Shown here piece by piece: positions 1 to 7,016 of a stretch of DNA of 23,832 nt; the stretch's first letter is position 1; the number at the start of each line of letters is the position of its first letter. The stretch lies in assembly GCA_017457465.1 (NCBI GenBank), contig JAFTHJ010000238.1, positions 1 to 23,832 of the forward strand. Reading direction: 5' to 3'. The notes under the pieces were generated by a model. The model had not been told where the DNA came from and made no database searches. It saw only the letters and a list, made by a program, of their open reading frames with translations. Origin of the DNA: Clostridia bacterium. GTDB lineage: Bacteria; Bacillota; Clostridia; Oscillospirales; CAG-272. Made by a program: the position numbers and the translations under genes.

Positions 1-1114
1 ACTCTGTGGGCATCATTCTGTTGGCATTCGCTATCCCCGTGACGGCTTTATGTCCCACGGCGCAGGTGTACGGCTCGTCAGACATTCTCTCAAACACCAT
101 CATCTCACCGCTTACGCTATCCTCACACGCCGCCACAACCGCCGCTCTGCCTATCGCGACAGATTCGCAAAGGTCGGTCGCCGAAGCGATATGCGCCGCG
201 CATCTCTGCGGCAGACTCAATTCTATAGAGCGTACCTTGCACCCAAATTTCTTTTTCACCTCGTCCTCAAGCACTCTACCCGCACCCGCAAGATATTTGT
301 GCCCGAAAACATCGACCGCTCCGCTCTGGTGTCCCTCACCGACATATCTGCCGTCCGCAAATTTCACACCCTCGGATACCGCGACCACCACATTCGGCTT
401 TCGCTCAAGGACTTTTTTTACATCGGACAAAAAGACTTCCATATCAAAATCACGCTCGGGGAAATATACAAGGTCAGCCGACTCTCCGCCCACAAAACGC
501 GCGGCATCCGCCGCCGCGGTGAGCCACCCCGCGTTTCTTCCCATAATCTCAACGACCGTCACCGCGGGAATCTTATACACCGAGCAGTCCCTCACTATCT
601 CGCTGACCGTCGTGGCGATATACTTCGCGGCTGTTCCGTATCCGGGGGTATGGTCTGTCCCAAAAAGGTCGTTATCGATAGTCTTGGGCACTCCCACAAC
701 CCGCAGCTCGTAATCCGCACAGCTCATATATTCCGAGAGCTTCGCCACAGTATCCATCGAATCGTTTCCACCGATATAAAAGAAATATCTTATCCCGTAT
801 TTTTTCAATATCTCAACAATCCGCTCGTACACCGAATCGTCTGTCCCGAGCGTGGGAAGCTTCTTTCGGCAGCTGCCAAGTGCCGCCGCGGGGGTATGCT
901 CAAGCATACTCAAGCTCTCCTCCGTACCGAAAAGACCGTTCAATGCGACCATATCTTCCTCGAGAAGCCCCTCGATTCCGTTCCTCATTCCGTATAAAGT
1001 ATCAATACATTCGGATGCAAGAGCTCCTCTTATCACGCCTGAAAGCGTGGCATTTATCGCAGATGTAGGTCCTCCAGACTGACCGACTATGGCATTTCCA
1101 ATAAGCTTTTTCAT
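1..1114 (-). CDS. Pyrophosphate-type 6-phosphofructokinase, 3' end beyond window
   Basis: Phosphorylates fructose 6-phosphate to the 1,6-bisphosphate in glycolysis. The 371 visible residues contain the family glycine motif GQSGGPTSAINA (11-22), GGNDS (115-119), PKTIDND (143-149) and MGRNAGW (191-197). In ATP enzymes the two positions that set phosphoryl-donor choice are Gly (GGDGS and PGTIDND); here they are Asp118 and Lys144, as in PPi-dependent enzymes, so pyrophosphate is the likely donor. The donor assignment is from family knowledge and is not proven. The start ATG at 1112-1114 follows a GGAGAG ribosome binding site and lies below a good sigma-A promoter. The reading frame is open to base 1, so the C-terminus (roughly 30-50 residues by family length) is outside the window. 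Transcribed divergently from sigK. Confidence 0.93.
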   Translation of the reverse strand, partial: MKKLIGNAIVGQSGGPTSAINATLSGVIRGALASECIDTLYGMRNGIEGLLEEDMVALNGLFGTEESLSMLEHTPAAALGSCRKKLPTLGTDDSVYERIVEILKKYGIRYFFYIGGNDSMDTVAKLSEYMSCADYELRVVGVPKTIDNDLFGTDHTPGYGTAAKYIATTVSEIVRDCSVYKIPAVTVVEIMGRNAGWLTAAADAARFVGGESADLVYFPERDFDMEVFLSDVKKVLERKPNVVVAVSEGVKFADGRYVGEGHQSGAVDVFGHKYLAGAGRVLEDEVKKKFGCKVRSIELSLPQRCAAHIASATDLCESVAIGRAAVVAACEDSVSGEMMVFERMSDEPYTCAVGHKAVTGIANANRMMPTE

Positions 1115-1153
1115 TTTTCTCTCCATAACAAAATTCAACGATTGTTCGTTAAT

Positions 1154-1182
1154 ATTTTACACCATAAGTCGGATTTTGTCAA
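1154..1182 (-). promoter_or_regulatory. Sigma-A promoter for the phosphofructokinase gene
   Basis: On the minus strand TTGACA (1177-1182) is followed after 17 bases by TAAAAT (1154-1159). The expected transcript start is about 30 bases upstream of the ATG. No equally good promoter for the divergent sigK gene was found in this region, as expected if sigK uses a sporulation sigma factor. Confidence 0.7.
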
Positions 1183-1260
1183 TAACAAAGACAAACTATT
1201 CGTGGATTAAACAGGAAAAGACAACATATTTATGTATTGATATATTTTTTGGAGGTTTAT

Positions 1261-1947
1261 ATGTTCGCTTCTATAATTTCTATGTTCTCAAATCTCGTCC
1301 ATCTTATTCTCGGAATGAACACTCCGCAAAATTTTCCGCCACCGCTCTCGTCAAAGCAGGAGGCGGAATATTTCAAGCTGCTCGAGGGCGGAGACGAGGA
1401 TGCCAGACAGGAGCTGATATTGCATAATCTTCGTCTGGTCTCCCATATTGTCAGAAAGTATTACGCCTCAAGCAAAAATCAGGAAGACCTTGTGTCTGTC
1501 GGAGTTATCGGTCTTGTCAAGGCGGTCGACACATTCAAGATGTCAAACGGAGCGCGGTTTGCCACCTACGCAGCCAAGTGCATACAGAACGAGATTCTGA
1601 TGTATTTCCGCTCACAGAAAAAATTGAGCGTCGAGGTGTCGCTTAACGAGACGATAGATGTGGACAGAGACGGAAATCCCCTGACCTACATAGATGTGAT
1701 AAGCTGCGACGAAAGCATCCCCAGTGACGTGGAAAGAAAGATAAATTCCCAACGCGCATTGAGGTACGTAAACACCCTGCTCGATGAAAGAGAAAGACAG
1801 ATAATCACCCTGCGCTACGGACTCGGCGGAAAAGAGCCGATGACGCAAAGAGAGGTCGCCGCCTCTCTCGGAATCTCCCGTTCATACGTGAGCCGAATAG
1901 AAAAGACCGCACTTGATAAGCTCCTCTGCGCATTCAAGGAGATATAA
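1261..1947 (+). CDS. sigK: RNA polymerase sporulation sigma factor sigma-K, pro-form
   Basis: Late mother-cell sigma factor of sporulation, 228 residues. The hydrophobic N-terminus (about residues 1-20) ahead of FPPPLSS resembles the pro-sequence of Bacillus pro-sigma-K, which tethers the protein to membrane until SpoIVFB cleaves it. The region 2 core includes HNLRLVSHIVRKYY (55-68) and DLVSVGVIGLVKAVDTF (76-92). The region 4 helix-turn-helix is REVAASLGISRSYVSRIEK near the C-terminus, almost word for word the SigK sequence. The start is the ATG at 1261, five bases after GGAGG (1251-1255); the upstream in-frame TTG at 1237 has no ribosome binding site. The gene is continuous, with no skin-type element inside it. 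It implies an endospore former. Confidence 0.93.
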   Translation: MFASIISMFSNLVHLILGMNTPQNFPPPLSSKQEAEYFKLLEGGDEDARQELILHNLRLVSHIVRKYYASSKNQEDLVSVGVIGLVKAVDTFKMSNGARFATYAAKCIQNEILMYFRSQKKLSVEVSLNETIDVDRDGNPLTYIDVISCDESIPSDVERKINSQRALRYVNTLLDERERQIITLRYGLGGKEPMTQREVAASLGISRSYVSRIEKTALDKLLCAFKEI

Positions 1948-1984
1948 GGGAAGGCTTTGAATGAATATTAAAGTGCGCAAAGCT

Positions 1985-2317
1985 TTATTCACAAAGTATC
2001 ACCTCACACGGTTTCCCTGTTTTTTCGGCATATTTTATAACAGACAATGTCCCCCTTGAGCTTCCGTTCCAAAAAACCAGAATTTTATCCGAATACTCGA
2101 CTATCTCCCTGTTTCTTACAATCGGCGCCGCCCGACCGTAAGTCTCATATTTAGGCAGAATTTCCGTAAGTCTCAATCCCGCTCTTTTTGCATACTCCGC
2201 AGCGCAACTATCCACCCCGACGGCGCCGCCCGATACTATTTCCTCCACTTCTTCGGAAATATATTTTTCCAACTCGATATTCGTCAAATTTCTAGAACCC
2301 ACAACCGCTAATTTCAT
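1985..2317 (-). CDS. Single-domain SLOG (DUF2493-like) nucleotide-binding fold protein
   Basis: A 110-residue protein made of one Rossmann-like SLOG domain, related to DprA and DUF2493 proteins. Visible motifs are VVGSRN near the N-terminus, VSGGAVGVD in the first third, and VRNREIVEYSDKILVFWNG followed by SRGT in the second half. SLOG domains generally bind nucleotides or related ligands; no catalytic activity can be assigned. The start is the ATG at 2315-2317, preceded by ACGAGG; an in-frame ATG seven codons upstream has no ribosome binding site. The gene is divergent from a ribbon-helix-helix gene that may regulate it. Its biological role is unknown. Confidence 0.8.
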   Translation of the reverse strand: MKLAVVGSRNLTNIELEKYISEEVEEIVSGGAVGVDSCAAEYAKRAGLRLTEILPKYETYGRAAPIVRNREIVEYSDKILVFWNGSSRGTLSVIKYAEKTGKPCEVILCE

Positions 2318-2323
2318 TCCGCG

Positions 2324-2421
2324 CCTCGTTTTGAACATATTTTAGATATATTATGTATCTATATTCAACATTTTAACATAAAATAGGTTTAAAGTAAATA
2401 CATAATAAATTCAAAACGAGG
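2324..2421. promoter_or_regulatory. Divergent control region with perfect 12-bp inverted repeat
   Basis: CCTCGTTTTGAA at 2324-2335 and its exact complement TTCAAAACGAGG at 2410-2421 bracket the spacer between the SLOG and RHH genes. Each copy includes that gene's ribosome binding site. Inside lies a smaller palindrome, TAGATA-N7-TATCTA (2343-2361), placed where the SLOG transcript would start. It could be an operator for the RHH protein, but this is inference. Confidence 0.45.
2370..2398 (-). promoter_or_regulatory. Possible sigma-A promoter for the SLOG gene
   Basis: On the minus strand TTTACT (2393-2398), 17 bases, TAAAAT (2370-2375). The -35 box is imperfect and the region is AT-rich, so chance is a real possibility. 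Confidence 0.4.
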
Positions 2422-2426
2422 TTATT

Positions 2427-2597
2427 ATGGCTACAAAGAGTTTATCAATAAGAATTGAAGAAGAAATGCTCGACAAATTACATGTAATTGCGGATTACGA
2501 GGGAAGAAGCGCCAACAGTCAGATATTAGTGCTTATCAGAGACCTCATCGAAAGCTATGAGGAAAAGCACGGAGAAATAAAAACAGGAAAAAGATAA
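2427..2597 (+). CDS. Small ribbon-helix-helix (Arc-like) DNA-binding protein
   Basis: A 56-residue protein beginning MATKSLSIRIEEEMLDKL. The short beta strand SLSIRI, a first helix around EEMLDKLHVIADYEG, the turn RSANSQ and a second helix ILVLIRDLIESYEEK are the classical Arc/MetJ ribbon-helix-helix layout, which acts as a dimer binding palindromic DNA. The ATG at 2427 follows ACGAGG (2416-2421) with normal spacing, and a strong hairpin follows the stop. No toxin gene follows, so it does not look like a standard antitoxin operon. It may repress itself and the divergent SLOG gene. Confidence 0.75.
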   Translation: MATKSLSIRIEEEMLDKLHVIADYEGRSANSQILVLIRDLIESYEEKHGEIKTGKR

Positions 2598-2635
2598 CCC
2601 GAAATAAAAGCAACAAATATTTTCTTCAAGAAAAT

Positions 2636-2666
2636 GCACCCCAAAAGCGAAATGCTTTTGGGGTGC
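2636..2666 (+). terminator. Strong stem-loop after the RHH gene
   Basis: A perfect 13-bp stem, GCACCCCAAAAGC (2636-2648) with GCTTTTGGGGTGC (2654-2666) around loop GAAAT. Downstream is pyrimidine-rich but not a pure T-run. Its right edge touches the stop codon of the transposase remnant on the other strand, so it may serve both directions. Confidence 0.65.
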
Positions 2667-2969
2667 TATTCTTCTCTATATAATTCGTCATAGTACCAAC
2701 GCAGAGGGTTTTCGTCAATATATCGCAAATGTTTCTCATAATCCTGACGGTTACGTATAATGTGGTCATTAGAACGGTATTGCCAAATATTCATACCGTA
2801 TTCTCTGTTGCAAAACCGTTTAAATGTCGACAAAAAGCGTGCCGGTCCCTACAATTCGAGATAAAATACACCTTCTGTCTTTAGTGCATACCGTCAAAAA
2901 AAGAACACCGTTACGGTTATAATCCGCTTCCTTCAATCTGGTGTTTTTTCTCTTTTTTGTTTTATCCAT
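2666..2969 (-). pseudogene. Remnant of a REP-associated tyrosine (IS200-like, Y1) transposase
   Basis: The N-terminal part (ATG at 2967-2969 with a GGAGAAAAGG ribosome binding site) encodes about 43 residues ending LTVCTKDRRCILSRIVGTG. The C-terminal part, in another frame from 2839 to the stop at 2666, encodes 57 residues beginning RFLSTFKRFCNREYG and ending DENPLRWYYDELYREE. Both ends match the RAYT family, which is usually about 160-200 residues. The middle, including the HUH histidines normally found in an MPNHIH-type motif, is gone, so the copy cannot transpose. The join falls near 2840, directly next to the 14-mer GCCGGTCCCTACAA (plus strand, 2841-2854) that recurs in the repeat at 15.19 kb. 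Confidence 0.85.
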
Positions 2970-2991
2970 ATCCTTTTCTCCATCATACCTC

Positions 2992-3025
2992 AAAATCGGC
3001 AGAAACGGAAATTTCTGCCGATTTT
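2992..3025 (-). terminator. Terminator of the recA-recX operon, possibly bidirectional
   Basis: A 14-bp stem: AAAATCGGCAGAAA (2992-3005) pairs with TTTCTGCCGATTTT (3012-3025) around a 6-base loop. There are T-runs on both sides, so it could stop transcripts from either direction. It lies 40 bases beyond the recX stop. Confidence 0.75.
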
Positions 3026-3065
3026 TTGTTGTTATACACACCCGCGAAGCCATGCAGAGAAGCTT

Positions 3066-3704
3066 TCACTCTCCGCTCTCGATAATATAAAAGGCGTTTT
3101 TTATCTCGGATGGGCTATATCCGTACCGCAACAGAGCCGCGAAAAGCTTTTTTCGCCCATTCGCGTCCTCGGGTAATGCTCTGAATTTCTTTTCTATCAG
3201 GCTCACACATCTACCCTCGAAATCAACCGCCTCAAGCGAATCTATCGCGCCGCGCACCGCCGCCTCGCAATATCCCTTTTCGTAAAGCGCCGCCGCGATT
3301 CGCCGTCTGCCCCAATATTTTCCGACACACCGCTCCGCTTCTCTTTCGGCGTCACTTTCCTCATTTATGTAGCCAAGCTCCTCAAGATATTCCGCCGCCG
3401 TCTCCGACACCTCGGGAGAGAATCCCTTGGAGCGAAGCTTGAGTCGCATATTCTTCTTCGAGGAAGCTCCGTACCCCAGAATATTCATTCCCCGCTTCAC
3501 CGCCGCGCATATGTCGGCGGCGTGTGAAAGCTCGTCAAATCTCTCCTCACTTATCTCGCCCTTCTCGGGACGAAGCTCTGCATACTGCCTTGAGAGCAGA
3601 ACAAGCTGTCGCTTCTCGGAATGCTCACCGTCAGAGATACACACCGAAAGCAATATCTCCGAGCCGCCGTTAAGCGCGGATACAGAGGTAACGCTGACAG
3701 TCAT
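3066..3704 (-). CDS. recX: Regulatory protein RecX
   Basis: A 212-residue RecX-family modulator of RecA filaments. It has the typical triple repeat of three-helix units, visible as LGYGASSKKNMRLKLRSKGF, the segment LEELGYINEESDAEREAERC followed by WGRRRIAAALYEKGY, and a final RKKLFAALLRYGYSPSEIK. The ATG overlaps the recA stop by one base (TAATG), implying translational coupling. The N-terminal 60 residues are less conserved. The recA-recX order and coupling are common in bacteria. Confidence 0.9.
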   Translation of the reverse strand: MTVSVTSVSALNGGSEILLSVCISDGEHSEKRQLVLLSRQYAELRPEKGEISEERFDELSHAADICAAVKRGMNILGYGASSKKNMRLKLRSKGFSPEVSETAAEYLEELGYINEESDAEREAERCVGKYWGRRRIAAALYEKGYCEAAVRGAIDSLEAVDFEGRCVSLIEKKFRALPEDANGRKKLFAALLRYGYSPSEIKNAFYIIESGE

Positions 3705-4822
3705 TATTCGTCAGACTCCGTCTTGAGCGTTCTGATATCGAAATCGTCATCGGTATCCTCGTCAAGCTCGAAGGTGTCCTCCGCGGTCTGGATATTGTCC
3801 TTCATACTTCTTATCTTGGCGTCAAGCTCGGCAAGTAACTCGGGATTAGCCTCGATAAGCTTACGCACATTGTCCTTACCCTGACCTATTCTCTCGCCGT
3901 TATAGGAGAACCACGAGCCGCTCTTCTTTATGATATCGAGCGCGATACAGTAGTCGATAATCTCGCCCGAGCGGGAAATTCCCTTACCGTAAAGAATATC
4001 AAACTCCGCAACCTTGAAGGGGGGAGCGACCTTGTTCTTGACTATCTTACATCTTACGTGGTTACCGTAGATATCGCTTCCGTTCTTAAGCTGGTCAGCC
4101 TTACGCACATCGATTCTGACAGACGCGTAGAACTTCAGAGCGCGTCCGCCGGGGGTAGTCTCGGGGTTACCGTACATCACTCCGACCTTCTCACGAAGCT
4201 GGTTGATAAAGATAACGACCGCATTGCTCTTTGAGATGACAGCCGAGAGCTTTCTCATAGCCTGTGACATAAGTCTTGCCTGAACACCGACCTGCGACTG
4301 TCCCATATCGCCCTCTATCTCCTGTCTCGGAACGAGCGCCGCAACCGAGTCGATAACGACGACGTCGATAGCTCCCGAGCGAACGAGCGCCTCGGTGATA
4401 TCGAGCGCGTCCTCACCGCAGTCGGGCTGGGAGACGAGCAGATTATTTATATCAACTCCGAGAGCCTTGGCATATACAGGGTCGAGCGCGTGTTCGGCGT
4501 CGATAAACGCCGCCTCGCCGCCTGTTTTCTGCACCTCGGCGATTATGTGAAGCGCAACCGTAGTCTTACCCGAGGATTCGGGGCCAAAAATCTCGATAAT
4601 TCTTCCTCTCGGAACACCGCCTATACCAAGGGCGAGGTCGAGCGCGATAGAGCCTGTGCTTACCGCCTGAACCTCAAGGTGAGAATTCTCTCCCAATTTC
4701 ATAATAGAACCCGCGCCAAAATCCTTCTCAAGCTGGGCTATAGCGGTATTAAGCGCTTTTTTCTTCGCTTCCTTATCGCTGTCTCTCGGAATCATATCAA
4801 TTTTCTTTTTTGCAGTTGCCAT
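3704..4822 (-). CDS. recA: Recombinase RecA
   Basis: A 372-residue DNA strand-exchange ATPase for homologous recombination and SOS induction. The Walker A motif is GPESSGKT (80-87), the Walker B strand VVVIDS (154-159), and the L2 and core segments FINQLREKVGVMYGNPE and TTPGGRALKFYASVR are clear. The acidic C-terminal tail (TFELDEDTDDDFDIR) is typical. The ATG is preceded by GAGAGGTG. The transcript starts from a near-consensus promoter about 50 bases upstream. No obvious GAAC-N4-GTTC LexA box was seen at the promoter. Confidence 0.98.
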   Translation of the reverse strand: MATAKKKIDMIPRDSDKEAKKKALNTAIAQLEKDFGAGSIMKLGENSHLEVQAVSTGSIALDLALGIGGVPRGRIIEIFGPESSGKTTVALHIIAEVQKTGGEAAFIDAEHALDPVYAKALGVDINNLLVSQPDCGEDALDITEALVRSGAIDVVVIDSVAALVPRQEIEGDMGQSQVGVQARLMSQAMRKLSAVISKSNAVVIFINQLREKVGVMYGNPETTPGGRALKFYASVRIDVRKADQLKNGSDIYGNHVRCKIVKNKVAPPFKVAEFDILYGKGISRSGEIIDYCIALDIIKKSGSWFSYNGERIGQGKDNVRKLIEANPELLAELDAKIRSMKDNIQTAEDTFELDEDTDDDFDIRTLKTESDE

Positions 4823-4873
4823 AACGCACCTCTCGTATGTAAAAATTCAGTAATATTACCCATCGGTGACTAC

Positions 4874-4902
4874 ATTATACAACCTTACTTTATCTTTGTC
4901 AA
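4874..4902 (-). promoter_or_regulatory. Consensus sigma-A promoter of recA
   Basis: On the minus strand TTGACA (4897-4902), exactly 17 bases, TATAAT (4874-4879): a perfect match to consensus. The rest of the 301-base gap between recA and the ThDP enzyme gene is AT-rich, with only the terminator at 5066-5099. Confidence 0.88.
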
Positions 4903-5065
4903 TAGTTTTTTGGAATATTTTTTCTTAAAACGGAAAAATTTATTTATTAGCAGGTTGCTTTTAATTCTGTTTGTAAAAATTAAATTCCGTTTAAAGAAAA
5001 CAAGCAAGACACCAAGTTTAAATTGCACAAAAATCGGACACCCTATCTTTTTTAGTTTTAAAACG

Positions 5066-5099
5066 GCGATAGGGGAACTTTAAAAAGTTCCCCTATCGC
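5066..5099 (-). terminator. Terminator hairpin after the ThDP enzyme gene
   Basis: A perfect 16-bp stem, GCGATAGGGGAACTTT (5066-5081) and its complement (5084-5099), separated by two bases. It lies 24 bases beyond the stop of the minus-strand operon. Its sequence resembles the two hairpins at 15134 and 15533, suggesting a recurring hairpin family. Confidence 0.75.
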
Positions 5100-5123
5100 T
5101 ATTTCTCTTAAATTCCGCTTTGG

Positions 5124-6932
5124 TCAATCAAGCGGCGCGTTTACTATCTTCTCAAACTCGTCTCTGTCAAGGAAGGGCGCCATATCGTTTATCGAGGGCG
5201 ATACTATTCTTCCGTCGGGAAGTACCTTCGACGAGGACTTGGGCGCAAAATTCTGTGTGGGGTCGACCACAACCTCGCAGACCGCGGGGCCGTCGGAGTT
5301 GAGAAACTCGTCAAGCACATAGGAAGCCGTCGCCTCACTGTCGGTCTTGTAATAGGGCAGACCGAACGCCTCGGAGAGCTTTCCGAAATCGGGGAAGCAG
5401 ATTCCGCTGTTTCCGTCAATTCCTATGAAAGGCGGCTTGAACAGATTAGTCTGTGTCTGTCTTATCGAGTGATATCCGTTGTTGTTGATTATAATAAGCT
5501 TAAGGTTGAGCTTGTTATACGCAATAGTCGCAAGCTCCTGAAGATTCATCATAACACTTCCGTCGCCGTCAACGCAGATTGTGCGGTAGCTGTTGTCCGC
5601 AACCGCAACACCGAGCGCCGCGGGGAGTCCGTATCCCATAGCCGCGCAGCCCGAGTTCGTGAACATTCTCTGTCCCTGCTTTATTTTACCTGCCTGGAAG
5701 GTCATAACACAGGCGCTTCCGTTTCCGCAGATTATCTTATCCTTTTCATTAAGACAGTCAAAAAGAGTGTCTATAAAGATGTAGGGATTAATAGGCGCTC
5801 CGTCGGGATTGCGATAGCTCTCACAAGCCGCGGGATATTTCTCAACAAGGTCACGGCACCACTTGACAAAGTTCTTATGCTTTGCCACGGGAGTATAATC
5901 CTGTGCCAGAAGCGCGTCGATAAAGTCGGACACATCGGCATTTATCGGCATATCGGGGCGAACCGTGGGCTTGACAAGCTCTCTCGGGTCTATATCAACC
6001 ACTATCTTATACGCATTCTTCGCGAAGTCAAAATGTGTATATCCTATCATTCTTATGTTAAGTCTGCATCCGAGACTCAAAAGCAGGTCGCATTTCTGAA
6101 CGGCAAAGTTGCCGGGGCGAGTGCCGACCGTTCCGGGCATTCCCGCGAAATAAGGATTATCGGCAGCCACAACATCGTTTGCGTTCCAAGCGGTAACGAC
6201 GGGTATCTGAAGCTTATCGAGCAGCGCGAGAAGCTTCTCCTCTGCTCCGCCGAGACGAATTCCTGTTCCGACAAGCACGAGAGGTGCCTTCGCAGCGGCT
6301 ATTTTATCAAGAACAGTTTTCTCTACCTCCTCGGTAACCTTCGGCGTATCCCAAGAGAAGGTCTGCTCGGGTACGAAGTGCTTCAACTCGTCTGTCTCTA
6401 TCTGCGCTCCCTGAACATCGAGCGGAATATCGAGCCAGACAGGTCCGCCTCTGCCCTCCAGAGCAAGATAATATGCCTTTTCAAGGTGGTACGCGATATC
6501 GCGGGGGTCAAGCACCATTACGGCATATTTGGTCATATTCGAAACCGAGCCTACAATATCAAACTCCTGGTCTCCAAGCTGACGAAGACCAAGCTCGGGA
6601 CAAGCCGCCGTGGTCGTCTCTCTCTTTACCTGACCTGAAAGCACGAACATAGGAATCGAGTCGAGCCAAGCGCCCATAACTCCGGTTATGGCGTTAGTTC
6701 CGCCGGGGCCGCTTGTGACGCATACCGCCGCCAGCTTACCCGTCAGTCTCGTATATCCCTCCGCCGCTATAGAGCAAGCCTGCTCGTGGTGGTTGAATAT
6801 ACATCTGATACCCTCCTGATGACCTATCGCGTCATCAAGGTGCATAGCTCCGCCGCCCGTGACCATAAAACAATCGGTAATGCCTTTGTCAACAAGAAAC
6901 TGCGAAATATAGTTAGAAACCTTAATCTTCAT
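5124..6932 (-). CDS. Thiamine-diphosphate enzyme, acetolactate synthase / YerE-like
   Basis: A 602-residue enzyme of the IlvB-type ThDP family. The catalytic Glu lies in NHHEQAC (E50), the PYR-domain TSGPGGTNAITG is at 73-84, and the ThDP-binding GDGS starts at 456 with the matching NN at 484-485. Classical IlvB makes acetolactate, but here there is no regulatory subunit or other ilv gene. Instead the gene ends a likely sugar operon, where YerE-type relatives transfer an acetyl unit from pyruvate onto a keto-deoxysugar to branch it. The start ATG follows GGGAGG. It lies 84 bases downstream of the HAD gene, with a stem-loop between them. The ThDP family is certain; the substrate is inferred. 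Confidence 0.85.
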   Translation of the reverse strand: MKIKVSNYISQFLVDKGITDCFMVTGGGAMHLDDAIGHQEGIRCIFNHHEQACSIAAEGYTRLTGKLAAVCVTSGPGGTNAITGVMGAWLDSIPMFVLSGQVKRETTTAACPELGLRQLGDQEFDIVGSVSNMTKYAVMVLDPRDIAYHLEKAYYLALEGRGGPVWLDIPLDVQGAQIETDELKHFVPEQTFSWDTPKVTEEVEKTVLDKIAAAKAPLVLVGTGIRLGGAEEKLLALLDKLQIPVVTAWNANDVVAADNPYFAGMPGTVGTRPGNFAVQKCDLLLSLGCRLNIRMIGYTHFDFAKNAYKIVVDIDPRELVKPTVRPDMPINADVSDFIDALLAQDYTPVAKHKNFVKWCRDLVEKYPAACESYRNPDGAPINPYIFIDTLFDCLNEKDKIICGNGSACVMTFQAGKIKQGQRMFTNSGCAAMGYGLPAALGVAVADNSYRTICVDGDGSVMMNLQELATIAYNKLNLKLIIINNNGYHSIRQTQTNLFKPPFIGIDGNSGICFPDFGKLSEAFGLPYYKTDSEATASYVLDEFLNSDGPAVCEVVVDPTQNFAPKSSSKVLPDGRIVSPSINDMAPFLDRDEFEKIVNAPLD

Positions 6933-6980
6933 AATCTACCTCCCGTGGGATTTTAAAAAATTATCTCTATAATCCACATA

Positions 6981-7008
6981 CCGGAAAAGCTTGAACAAAC
7001 TTTTCCGG
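6981..7008. other. Stem-loop between HAD and ThDP enzyme genes
   Basis: CCGGAAAAG (6981-6989) pairs with CTTTTCCGG (7000-7008). The T-rich run lies on the plus-strand side, so it is not a classical terminator for the minus-strand operon. It may be a processing or attenuation element between operon genes, or incidental. Confidence 0.45.
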
Positions 7009-7016
7009 CATATTTT

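Noticed and set aside
50..997. Long open frame on the plus strand opposite the phosphofructokinase gene
   Set aside because: It lies antisense to a clearly recognisable enzyme, has no ribosome binding site and a shadow-like composition; the codon bias of this genome leaves the antisense frame open.
1115..1260. Sigma-E-type promoter for sigK
   Set aside because: Some CATA- and ATATT-like words exist, but none has proper spacing and distance to the start, so no call was made.
2427..2597. RHH protein as an antitoxin
   Set aside because: No toxin-like gene follows on the same strand; the gene ends in a hairpin, and the only close partner is the divergent SLOG gene.
4823..4910. LexA/SOS operator in the recA promoter
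   Set aside because: No GAAC-N4-GTTC-type palindrome is visible around the -35/-10 boxes; a divergent box could exist but is not supported by eye.
5469..6638. A 389-codon plus-strand open frame opposite the ThDP enzyme gene
   Set aside because: Antisense shadow of a conserved gene, with no start signal and no recognisable domain. The same holds for 7260-7655, 8171-9346 and 9807-10664.
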